Assembly: GCA_016201805.1 (NCBI GenBank)
Contig: JACQCB010000032.1
Coordinates: 1 to 7,013, forward strand
Origin: Nitrospirota bacterium
Lineage (GTDB): Bacteria > Nitrospirota > Nitrospiria > Nitrospirales > Nitrospiraceae
DNA: 7,013 nucleotides
Direction of reading: 5' to 3'
Shown: positions 1 to 5,659 of the stretch, piece after piece
Layout of the letters: every line of letters starts with the position of its first letter
How positions within the stretch are numbered: position 1 is the first letter of the stretch
Translations under genes and position numbers: made by a program
Notes under the pieces: generated by a model
The model's input: the letters and a program-made list of their open reading frames with translations, nothing else
The model's database searches: none
What the model was told of the DNA's origin: nothing

Positions 1-479
1 GTGGCGGTACTGTCGATCCGCAGTTCGGGGGTCAGCGGGGCCTCGTAGGCATCCTGAAGTCCAGGTACCGTGGCCGACTCTCCCGCTAGGCCTTTCTTGT
101 ACGTTCCCTTCTTGTCGCGTTCCATGCAGGTCTCCAGCGGGCATTCGACCGCCACCTCGATGAAGTTGGGAATCAGTCCGCGGGCGAAGTCCCGATAGGC
201 CCGCCGGTTGGCCGTGGCGTCGAAAATCACGGTGATCCCGTGCGCGACCAGCCGGCTTCCGAAGAAAGCCAGCGCCCGATAGAACAGATCGCGTTCCTCG
301 CGTGAATAGGTGGGGGCGGGGGTGAGCGCCTGACGCAACGCATCCGACTCCAAGACCTCCACGCGCAGCCCCAGCGCGTGGAGCTTGGGCTTGAGCGCCG
401 CCGCGATCGCGCTCTTGCCGGAGGCGGGGAGGCCGGTCAGCCAGATGGCAACACTCTGGGGAATTGACGATTGAGTCAT
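1..479 (-). CDS. Adenylylsulfate-kinase-like P-loop kinase (3' end beyond window)
   Basis: The first 159 codons are present; the gene runs off the left edge. A Walker A loop, GLPASGKS (residues 16-23), follows a short beta strand (AIWLT), as in APS kinase (CysC), which phosphorylates adenylylsulfate with ATP to make PAPS. Further CysC-like stretches are LESDALR (compare LDGDNVR), FIEVAVECPLETCMERDKKG, TYKKGLAGE and YEAPLTPELRID. Some substrate-side motifs are unusual. The Asn usually seen in the DRxxN segment is not evident (REERDLFYR), the SPYR motif is replaced by FDATANRRAYR, and the FTGID segment reads VPGLQ. The protein may therefore phosphorylate something other than APS. The ATG at 479-477 is the only plausible start, but it and the next five codons lie inside an inverted-repeat arm, and no clear Shine-Dalgarno sequence precedes it. 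The gene lies downstream of an APH-type phosphotransferase on the same strand, so the two kinases may once have formed one operon. Family placement is firm; the substrate is not. Confidence 0.85.
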   Translation of the reverse strand, partial: MTQSSIPQSVAIWLTGLPASGKSAIAAALKPKLHALGLRVEVLESDALRQALTPAPTYSREERDLFYRALAFFGSRLVAHGITVIFDATANRRAYRDFARGLIPNFIEVAVECPLETCMERDKKGTYKKGLAGESATVPGLQDAYEAPLTPELRIDSTA

Positions 480-525
480 TGTCGATTGACGATTGTCTTC
501 AGAATTTACGATTGTTGGATTGATT
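461..525. repeat. Left arm of ~65-bp imperfect inverted repeat
   Basis: Read on the minus strand (525 to 461), this arm matches the plus strand of 954-1019 in three ordered blocks: AATCAATCCAAYAATCG (16 of 17), CAATCGTCAAT (11 of 11) and ATGASTCAATCGTCAATTC (18 of 19). Two poorly conserved spacers separate them, 13 and 13 bases, then 5 and 6. The outermost 19 bases (479-461) are also the start codon and first codons of the kinase gene. The arm contains two copies of TTGACGATTG (464-473 and 486-495). Confidence 0.85.
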
Positions 526-547
526 AGCGATTGACCGATTCCTGAAA

Positions 548-570
548 TGAATCAATGATGCAATGATTCA
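548..570. repeat. AT-rich hairpin just after the four-helix-bundle gene
   Basis: TGAATCAATG (548-557) and CAATGATTCA (561-570) pair at 9 of 10 positions around a 3-base loop. On the minus strand this lies four bases past the stop codon of the 575-928 gene. It has no clean T tract, so it is a weak terminator candidate; it may only be part of the repeat-rich DNA around the cassette. Confidence 0.4.
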
Positions 571-574
571 ATCA

Positions 575-928
575 TCAATTCTTCTTCTTGGCGGTAACTT
601 GCGAAGCCGCAAAGATAGCGAGCAATTCATCGGCTTCTGCGATCAGCTCTTGTGCCGAGCCTTGGGGCACAATGCTGGTTTCTTCGAGGAGCTCCAACCA
701 GAAGATGGTCTCGTCTGCTTCTTCAACCACGACTCCGATCTTTGCTATGAATTCCGCCCTTGACCGTGCCCGGCATGTGGCTCGATAGTTAGCAGCGACA
801 GCAGTTCCAGAACGCAATAGTTGTTGTCCAATGACACGCGCTTCCTCAGTCCTTGGCAACAAGCGAAACAAGCGGACAATACAAATTGAGAAGCGCTTTG
901 TCCTTTCCTTTAACTCCGTCGCTTTCAC
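575..928 (-). CDS. Four-helix-bundle protein, 23S rRNA IVS (S23) family
   Basis: The 117-residue product matches the usual family length (about 115-125). Its core, around residues 38-82, is typical: RSGTAVAANYRA, then RARSRAEFIAKIGVVVEEADET and the helix FWLELLEET. The family was first known from ORFs inside intervening sequences of 23S rRNA genes. Relatives stand alone in many genomes, and the Avd accessory protein of diversity-generating retroelements shares the fold. They are basic helical proteins thought to bind nucleic acid; no enzyme activity is known. The start is GTG at 928-926, six bases after AGAGGG (minus strand, 940-935); no in-frame ATG fits better. The tail, VTAKKKN, ends where repeat DNA begins. 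The gene is more AT-rich than its neighbours and sits between inverted repeats, which suggests acquisition. No reverse transcriptase or variable repeat is present, so a DGR role is not supported here. Confidence 0.9.
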   Translation of the reverse strand: MKATELKERTKRFSICIVRLFRLLPRTEEARVIGQQLLRSGTAVAANYRATCRARSRAEFIAKIGVVVEEADETIFWLELLEETSIVPQGSAQELIAEADELLAIFAASQVTAKKKN

Positions 929-953
929 CGATGACCCTCTTTAATCATCAATG

Positions 954-1019
954 AATCAATCCAATAATCGGTAAATCTTAGCGCAATCGTCAATGACCCG
1001 ATGAGTCAATCGTCAATTC
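954..1019. repeat. Right arm of ~65-bp imperfect inverted repeat
   Basis: This is the partner of the arm at 461-525. Its outer end supplies the last Asn codon and the TGA stop (1013-1015) of the phosphotransferase gene, just as the left arm supplies the start of the kinase gene. It contains two inverted copies of TTGACGATTG (984-993 and 1007-1016). Confidence 0.85.
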
Positions 1020-2101
1020 TTCAGATAGCGGTTGACGTCAGTTGGGTCAAAGCTAGAAACAGCCAGGACATTCTGGATAAAGTTGAACAGGCTGCGCCGC
1101 ACCGAGAGGGACAGCTTGGGGTACCAGAGCGGGCTGGCGATGACGAGGCCGCGGAAGGCAAAGAACGGCGCGGCGCATTCCGTGATCGCGCGATCCCCGC
1201 TGGCCGTTTCATAGTCGTCCCAGAACCGACGGAATAAGACCTCGAAGGGGCCGCGCAGCGTTCCCCACCGGCACAACGAGAAAAACAGGTAGTTGATCGT
1301 CATGGCGGTCACGTCGTCGGCCGGCTCGCCCCATTCGCCCCGCGAGCGGTCCAGCACGGAGAAGTCCGTCCCACGGCGGAACAGCACGTTCCAGGGGTGA
1401 AAGTCGCCGTGGACCTGGGAGAGGCGGCCGGCCCGGCTCCTGAGTGTCCATCGCCAGCGGTTGCAGGACTCCTCAATGGAGCGCAACAGGTCCTCCGTGA
1501 TGAAGCCGAAGCGGCGGGGGTAGCTGTCCGTCAGACCCATGATGCATTCCCCGTGGCCGATCAGCTCGCGAAGCCGACGCCGATACAGGTCCGGGTGGCG
1601 GCGCTTGACCCGATGGATCTGGGCCGCGTAGCGGGCCAGCGCTCCGGTGCGATCCCGGTCGCCTTTCTGCAGCCGGCCGGTCCGTCCCAACCGTTCCAGG
1701 TCCTTGTGATACGTTGCGCCGTCCGCCCAGTCCGTCAAGACGAAAAATTCCCTGGCCTGGGCGACTGAAAAGAGCGTGCCTCTCGCGGTGAAAGCGCCCA
1801 CGTCCAACGCTGGTACGTGACGCAGCAGCCGGCCGTAGGAATCAAAATCCCACAGCAGCGCTTGCGCGCGATCCGCCGGATGCTCGTGCCCGAAAGGCCC
1901 CGGACTCATGGTCCCGAGGACCGCCCGGCGGACGGTTCCTCCGGTGCGAAAGGTCAGCCGGACCGGAGCCCCATAGCCGTATTTCTTGAGCGCCGAACCG
2001 GAGGTTTCCTGACCGATGGGGCCAAAGGACACAAGTTCGGTGCCGGGCCCGAACTTCCGGCATAAGTACTGTTCGAGCTTCTGTCGGTGCAAGGTCGGCA
2101 T
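1013..2101 (-). CDS. APH-type phosphotransferase (aminoglycoside phosphotransferase/choline kinase superfamily)
   Basis: This is a 362-residue cytoplasmic kinase-fold protein. The catalytic loop is HGDFHPWN (residues 231-238), with the base Asp233 and the metal-binding Asn238. The second metal-site Asp is probably D251 in VLDRSRGEWGEPADDV, and the paired Asp residues D262-D263 that follow are typical of the family. The N-lobe covers about residues 20-125, and VLTDWADG (121-128) fits the hinge. The usual ATP-anchoring Lys is not obvious in the strand RRAVLGTM (58-65). Members phosphorylate hydroxyl groups of many small molecules, so the name does not imply antibiotic resistance. The start ATG at 2101-2099 follows GGAG by about seven bases. 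A P-loop kinase gene lies downstream on the same strand, separated only by the cassette. APH-like and P-loop kinases are fused in some bacterial proteins, so joint action is possible. The substrate is unknown. Confidence 0.85.
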   Translation of the reverse strand: MPTLHRQKLEQYLCRKFGPGTELVSFGPIGQETSGSALKKYGYGAPVRLTFRTGGTVRRAVLGTMSPGPFGHEHPADRAQALLWDFDSYGRLLRHVPALDVGAFTARGTLFSVAQAREFFVLTDWADGATYHKDLERLGRTGRLQKGDRDRTGALARYAAQIHRVKRRHPDLYRRRLRELIGHGECIMGLTDSYPRRFGFITEDLLRSIEESCNRWRWTLRSRAGRLSQVHGDFHPWNVLFRRGTDFSVLDRSRGEWGEPADDVTAMTINYLFFSLCRWGTLRGPFEVLFRRFWDDYETASGDRAITECAAPFFAFRGLVIASPLWYPKLSLSVRRSLFNFIQNVLAVSSFDPTDVNRYLKN

Positions 2102-2290
2102 GGGTGGCTCCAGCGTTCAGCGATCAGTCTACTACAACAGGCTTTGGATCAAGCAAGTCCTGTTCCTCTGTAACCGACCGCTGCAATCTGACCGTTGGTC
2201 GCTGATGGCTGTCAGTTCGATTGCCGCATTCGGCTCCATTGACGTGGAACAGAGTGAGGAATAATGCGCCAGCCTGGACGAATTGAGTTA

Positions 2291-2319
2291 TTGACGATTG
2301 GCGCCGGGACGATTAAATT
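2291..2319 (+). promoter_or_regulatory. Possible sigma-70 promoter
   Basis: TTGACG (2291-2296) and TAAATT (2314-2319) are 17 bases apart, the preferred spacing. The -35 matches 5 of 6 and the -10 matches 4 of 6. It faces the HPF-cold-shock gene and would give a leader of about 130 bases. The -35 is part of a dispersed repeat, so it may be coincidental. Confidence 0.35.
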
Positions 2320-2410
2320 GATCATGAATTGGAGGCCGGATACCGCTCGGTTCCGCAGTAAATCGTCGATTATCCCGCAATCTCAACCATTCAAGTGGCT
2401 GCCGGTATTG

Positions 2411-2426
2411 TGGCATGGCGCTTGCG
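2411..2426 (+). promoter_or_regulatory. Sigma-54 (RpoN)-type -24/-12 promoter
   Basis: TGGCAT (2411-2416), five bases, then TTGCG (2422-2426) places GG and GC exactly 12 bases apart, as sigma-54 requires. It differs from TGGCAC-N5-TTGCW at two positions (T for C, G for W). The predicted start is near 2437, which leaves a 21-base leader containing the AAGGAGG ribosome site. The palindrome at 2361-2371, about 70 bases upstream of that start, is a weak candidate for an activator site. Confidence 0.5.
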
Positions 2427-2446
2427 ATACCGAATGACAAGAGGAG

Positions 2447-2453
2447 AAGGAGG
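2447..2453 (+). promoter_or_regulatory. Strong ribosome binding site fixing the HPF-cold-shock start
   Basis: AAGGAGG ends four bases before the ATG at 2458. The reading frame stays open upstream to an ATG at 2395, but that one has no comparable site and would lie upstream of the sigma-54 start. The HPF fold also begins directly with MELHIESRN at 2458. Confidence 0.85.
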
Positions 2454-2457
2454 ATTC

Positions 2458-2997
2458 ATGGAACTGCATATCGAGAGTCGGAATGTGGCGATGACACCGC
2501 GGTGGAAAAGCGAGATTGAAAAGCGGATGGAGGACTTGAACGGTGGGCATGAGGATATCCTGCATGCGCGGGTGACGCTGACCAAGAATCGGCATCACAA
2601 GAAACTCACGAACGTGGCCGAAACACTGGTGGTCGTGACGCTGCCGGGTCGGCACACGTTTACGGCGAGGAAGGAGGACAAGACGTTCGAAGAAGCGATC
2701 CGATCCTCCTTTGCCGCGGTGGAAATCGAGTTGCGGAAGTATCGTGAGAAGCGCGCCTCCAAAGAGGTCCGGCTGCCGATCATCCCGCTCCGAGGCGTCA
2801 TCTGCAAGCTGTTTCCCAAGGAAGGCTATGGGTTCATCCTGCAGGAGGGCGGCGGGGAGGTGTATTTCCACAAAAACGCCCTCCACGGCTTGAAATTCGA
2901 GGAGCTGGAGGACGGCACGGAAGTGGCGTTGAACGTGGAGCCGGGTGAGAAGGGGCCGCAGGCCACGACCGTCAATCCAGTGCTGGGGATCGAGTGA
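2458..2997 (+). CDS. HPF/RaiA-type ribosome-associated protein fused to a cold-shock domain
   Basis: The product has 179 residues in two domains. Residues 1-100 follow the ribosome hibernation factor fold (S30AE): MELHIESRNVAMTPRWKSEI, a first helix ending KRMEDL, basic strands with KNRHHKK, and a second helix (FEEAIRSSFAAVEIELRKYREKR). Residues 111-176 form a cold-shock OB domain with RNP1-like KEGYGFI (121-127) and RNP2-like VYFHKNAL (135-142). HPF domains bind the 30S decoding centre and stop translation in starved or stressed cells; cold-shock domains bind single-stranded RNA. Long HPF proteins carry a C-terminal dimerisation domain that drives 100S formation; here the cold-shock domain takes that place. 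The protein may thus park single ribosomes or contact RNA directly, which is inference. It heads a probable operon, seven bases before the LonB-like protease gene, with a sigma-54-like element upstream. Domain calls are firm; the physiological role is not. Confidence 0.9.
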   Translation: MELHIESRNVAMTPRWKSEIEKRMEDLNGGHEDILHARVTLTKNRHHKKLTNVAETLVVVTLPGRHTFTARKEDKTFEEAIRSSFAAVEIELRKYREKRASKEVRLPIIPLRGVICKLFPKEGYGFILQEGGGEVYFHKNALHGLKFEELEDGTEVALNVEPGEKGPQATTVNPVLGIE

Positions 2998-3004
2998 TCG
3001 TCTC

Positions 3005-5422
3005 ATGACGTATCCACTCAAGCTGCCGATCGAGGCCCTGGCGCCGAGCGTCCACGTCGAGCGGCTTGGGTTCAAAGACACCAGCGAACTGGTTCCCCTG
3101 GAAGAACCGCTCGGGCAAGAGCGGGCCGTGGAAGCCCTGGAGTTCGGGCTGCGGATGCCGAGCCCGGGTTTCAACGTCTACGTGTCCGGCCCGATCGGAT
3201 CGGGCAAGTGGGCCCTGGCCAAAGACATGGTCAAGCGCCTGGCCAAGTCCGCCCCGCCGCCACACGATTGGTGCTACGTCAATAATTTTCAGGACCCCTC
3301 CAGACCCAAGTGCCTTTCCTTTCCGGCTGCGCGGGGCCGAATCTTCAAGCAGGCGATGGGCACGTTGATCGACGGCCTGCGGAGGGATGTTCCGAAGATC
3401 TTCGAAAGCACCGCCTATCTCGAGGCCAAGGCCAAACTCGTCGAGGACATGGAGGGCAGGAAGAAGGCCCTGTTCAAGGAACTGACCGAAATAGGCCGTG
3501 CCCGCGGGTTTAGCTTTGAAGAGACGCCGATGGGGTTCGGCCTGGTGCCGCTGCGCGCCGGGCATCCCATGACGGAGGAGGAGTTGGAGGCCCTGTCGGG
3601 CGAAGACCGACGCGCCATCGTCGAGAAGAGAAAGGCGCTGGAGAGCGAGATCCGGGAGTTTCACATCCGCGTGCATGCGCTGGACCGCGAAGCCGAAGAA
3701 CGCGTCCATGAGATGGACCGCCAGGTGATCAAAAATATCCTGGCCCCCCGCTTCGAGACGTTGCGGCGGGCCTATGACGGTCTGGATCAAGTCCTCGAGT
3801 ATGTGAACGGGGTCCATGAAGACATCCTGACCAACTACAAGGATTTTCTCCCGAAAGAAGCGCCCTCTCTGCCGATTCTGGGTCTTGAGGCGGGCGGACG
3901 CCGGCCCGATCTGACACGTTATCAAGTCAATTTGGTCGTCGAACACACCGTCGAAGGCGGGGCGCCGGTCGTGGATGAGTCGCATCCCACCTATGCCAAC
4001 CTGATCGGCAAGATCGAACGCAAGGCCCACTTGGGCGTGGTCTTCACCGATTTCACCGAAATCAAGGCCGGGGCGGTGCTGCAGGCGAGCGGCGGGTATC
4101 TGATTTTGAGCGCCATGGACCTGCTCCGGCAGCCCTTTGCCTGGGATGCGCTCAAGCGGGCGATCAAGACGCGGGAGGTCAAGATCGAGGACCCCGGTGA
4201 ATTCTTCGGCTTCTCGACGACCGGCCTCCGACCTCAGCCGGTCCCCGTGGAGGTGAAAGTCGTCATGGTCGGCCCGCCGATCCTCTATCACCTGTTGCAG
4301 GCCTATGAAGAGGATTTCCAGAAGATCTTCAAAGTGAAGGCCGACTTCGACGTGGACATGGCGCGCGACGAGAACCAGGACAAGCTCTACAGCCGGTTTG
4401 TCGCCCGACTGTGCCGGGAGGAAGGTTTGCCCCACTTCGGGGTCGAGGCCGTCGCCGAAGTGATCTGTCACGGTGCCCGTCTGGCCGAGCGCCACGACCG
4501 GCTATCGCTCCGCTTGAGCCTGTTGGCCGACGTGATCCGCGAGGCGGCCTTCTGGGCGAGACGTGAAGGACGGGCGACGGTATCCCAAGCGGATGTGGAA
4601 ACGGCGATCGCGAAGAAGCGGCACCGCGCCAACTTGCCCGAGCAGTGGGTCCAGGACGAGATCAAGGAAGGGACCCTGATCGTCGCGCTTGAGGGGACGG
4701 CGGTCGGGCAGATCAACGGGCTCTCGGTCCATCTCATGGGCGACTATGCCTTCGGACGTCCCTGCCGCATCACGGCCAGGACCTCCATCGGCACCAAAGG
4801 CGTCATTGATGTCCAGCGCGAAGCAGAACTGGCCGGCCACATCCACAGCAAAGGCGTGCTGACGCTGGCCGGCTATCTGGCCGGCAAGTTCGCCTCCACC
4901 CATCCCTTCGCCCTGAACGCCACGCTGACGTTCGAGCAGACCTACTCCGAAGTCGAAGGGGACAGCGCCGCCTTGGCGGAACTGGCCGCCATCTTTTCCA
5001 GCCTTGCCGAGGTCCCCATACGGCAGTACCTGGCCATCACGGGTTCCGTGAATCAGCTCGGGGAGGTTCAGCCCATCGGTGGGGTGAACGAGAAGATCGA
5101 AGGGTTTTTCGAATCCTGCAAGCGGAGCGGGCTGACAGGAGAGCAGGGTGTGATCATTCCCCTCCGGAACACCAAGCACCTGGCCCTGCGCCGGGACGTG
5201 GTGGAATCGGTCAAGTCAGACACGTTCTCGGTCTATGCCGTCAACACGGTGGAGGAGGCATTGGAGCTCTTGACCGGCCTGCCAGCGGGAGTCCGCGGAC
5301 CCGACGGCCAGTACCCCGAAGGGACGTTGTACGGCAAGGTCGCGAAGCGGTTGGAAGAGATGGCGCAGATCGTCACGGAGTGGGGCGAGCGAGAACGCGG
5401 AACGATGAATGATGAACGATGA
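3005..5422 (+). CDS. LonB-like AAA+ ATP-dependent serine protease
   Basis: This is an 805-residue protein of the COG1067 (LonB/AAA_32 plus Lon_C) type, without the N-terminal Lon substrate domain. Walker A is GPIGSGKW (residues 62-69): Lys68 is present but the usual Ser/Thr is Trp69. A long charged helical insert follows (about 135-270). The Walker B region is GGYLILSAMDLL (from residue 363), also degenerate as is common in this subfamily. The Lon-type protease domain covers about 560-770, with catalytic Ser654 in EGDSA and Lys697 in GGVNEKIEG, 43 residues apart as in Lon. It should degrade unfolded or specific regulatory proteins in the cytoplasm; ATP use may be altered. ATG 3005 is chosen over an upstream in-frame ATG at 2945, which overlaps the HPF gene. 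The seven-base gap suggests coupled translation. The final residues, GTMNDER, come from a heptamer repeat array and are probably not part of the fold. Confidence 0.93.
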   Translation: MTYPLKLPIEALAPSVHVERLGFKDTSELVPLEEPLGQERAVEALEFGLRMPSPGFNVYVSGPIGSGKWALAKDMVKRLAKSAPPPHDWCYVNNFQDPSRPKCLSFPAARGRIFKQAMGTLIDGLRRDVPKIFESTAYLEAKAKLVEDMEGRKKALFKELTEIGRARGFSFEETPMGFGLVPLRAGHPMTEEELEALSGEDRRAIVEKRKALESEIREFHIRVHALDREAEERVHEMDRQVIKNILAPRFETLRRAYDGLDQVLEYVNGVHEDILTNYKDFLPKEAPSLPILGLEAGGRRPDLTRYQVNLVVEHTVEGGAPVVDESHPTYANLIGKIERKAHLGVVFTDFTEIKAGAVLQASGGYLILSAMDLLRQPFAWDALKRAIKTREVKIEDPGEFFGFSTTGLRPQPVPVEVKVVMVGPPILYHLLQAYEEDFQKIFKVKADFDVDMARDENQDKLYSRFVARLCREEGLPHFGVEAVAEVICHGARLAERHDRLSLRLSLLADVIREAAFWARREGRATVSQADVETAIAKKRHRANLPEQWVQDEIKEGTLIVALEGTAVGQINGLSVHLMGDYAFGRPCRITARTSIGTKGVIDVQREAELAGHIHSKGVLTLAGYLAGKFASTHPFALNATLTFEQTYSEVEGDSAALAELAAIFSSLAEVPIRQYLAITGSVNQLGEVQPIGGVNEKIEGFFESCKRSGLTGEQGVIIPLRNTKHLALRRDVVESVKSDTFSVYAVNTVEEALELLTGLPAGVRGPDGQYPEGTLYGKVAKRLEEMAQIVTEWGERERGTMNDER

Positions 5423-5483
5423 GCGATGAATGATGACCGAGGAGTTTCTTCCGTTCCGCGTTCATCGTTCAGCCTTCATCGCT
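5393..5483. repeat. Inverted repeats spanning the end of the protease gene
   Basis: GAACGCGGAAC (5393-5403) is perfectly complementary to GTTCCGCGTTC (5453-5463). Inner pairs also exist: TGAACGATGA (5413-5422) with TCATCGTTCA (5462-5471), and AGCGATGAA (5422-5430) with TTCATCGCT (5475-5483). These are alternative pairings because they share bases. The structure covers the protease stop codon and ends just before the FmdB ribosome site. It could reduce read-through or set relative expression; no T tract follows. Confidence 0.7.
5401..5435 (+). repeat. Tandem heptamer array (five copies of A[AG][CT]GATG)
   Basis: The five consecutive units are AACGATG, AATGATG, AACGATG, AGCGATG and AATGATG. 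The first three encode the last residues and reach the TGA stop (5420-5422) of the protease gene; the rest are intergenic. Because 7 is not a multiple of 3, a change in copy number would shift the frame and change the C-terminus. Confidence 0.85.
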
Positions 5484-5494
5484 GAGGTGAAGAG

Positions 5495-5659
5495 ATGCCC
5501 ATGTACGACTATAAATGTCAGGACTGCGGCAAGGAGTCGCTCCTGGCTTTGACGCTGAAGGAACACGAAAGCGGAGCCGCCGCCTGTCCCCACTGCGGAA
5601 GCAAGAAGTTGGAGCAGATGATCACCAGCTTCATCGCCAGGACGAGCAAGAAGAGCTGA
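5495..5659 (+). CDS. FmdB-type small zinc-ribbon protein
   Basis: The 54-residue product begins MPMYDYKCQDCGK, the hallmark start of FmdB-family putative regulatory proteins. Two CxxC knuckles, CQDC (8-11) and CPHC (31-34), would hold one zinc ion. The tail, KKLEQMITSFIARTSKKS, is basic and fits the family. FmdB was named from an operon for amide use, but most members have no known role; nucleic-acid or protein binding is assumed from the zinc ribbon. The start ATG at 5495 follows GAGGTGAAGAG. The gene lies 72 bases after the LonB-like protease gene on the same strand, so it is probably the last member of the HPF-protease operon, beyond a hairpin-forming repeat that may lower its expression. 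Although short, it is complete and well conserved. Confidence 0.9.
   Translation: MPMYDYKCQDCGKESLLALTLKEHESGAAACPHCGSKKLEQMITSFIARTSKKS

Larger units (their letters stand above)
461..1019. mobile_element. Candidate IVS-like cassette: four-helix-bundle gene between inverted repeats
   Basis: A unit of about 559 bp consists of one S23/IVS-family gene enclosed by imperfect inverted repeats (461-525 and 954-1019). It fills the complete gap between the stop codon of the upstream phosphotransferase gene and the start codon of the downstream kinase gene. Intervening sequences in 23S rRNA genes share this plan: a four-helix-bundle ORF inside self-complementary ends. Here the unit sits between protein genes. 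No transposase, and no clean target-site duplication at the outer ends, was seen. A 10-base direct repeat, AATCATCAAT, occurs inside at 570-579 and 943-952, close to the two ends of the gene. Mobility is inference; the inverted repeats and their positions are seen directly. Confidence 0.45.
2102..2457. other. Divergent intergenic region (356 bp)
   Basis: This lies between the phosphotransferase gene (minus) and the HPF-cold-shock gene (plus). I see no gene or RNA gene in it. It holds one copy of TTGACGATTG at 2291-2300, a sigma-70-like candidate beginning in that copy, an 11-base palindrome AATCGTCGATT at 2361-2371, and a sigma-54-like element at 2411-2426. No convincing promoter for the minus-strand gene was found. 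Confidence 0.7.

Noticed and set aside
575..928. Four-helix-bundle protein as the Avd subunit of a diversity-generating retroelement
   Set aside because: No reverse transcriptase, template repeat or variable repeat is visible, and the direct 10-mers near the gene ends are too short and AT-rich to be such repeats.
461..1019. CRISPR array from the recurring short repeats
   Set aside because: Repeat spacing and length are irregular, there are no equal spacers, and no cas gene is present; the repeats are short heptamer/decamer units in both orientations.
1013..2101. Antibiotic (aminoglycoside) resistance gene
   Set aside because: Only the general kinase fold and catalytic loop are seen; the superfamily phosphorylates many metabolites, and nothing in the context indicates resistance.
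2972..4495. A 507-codon open frame on the minus strand across the protease gene
   Set aside because: It is antisense to a gene with clear domains and catalytic residues; its residues look low-complexity and match no family. Long shadow frames are common in GC-rich genes.
4502..5179. A 225-codon minus-strand open frame in the protease domain
   Set aside because: It is also a shadow of the Lon protease domain, with no recognisable motif or ribosome site.
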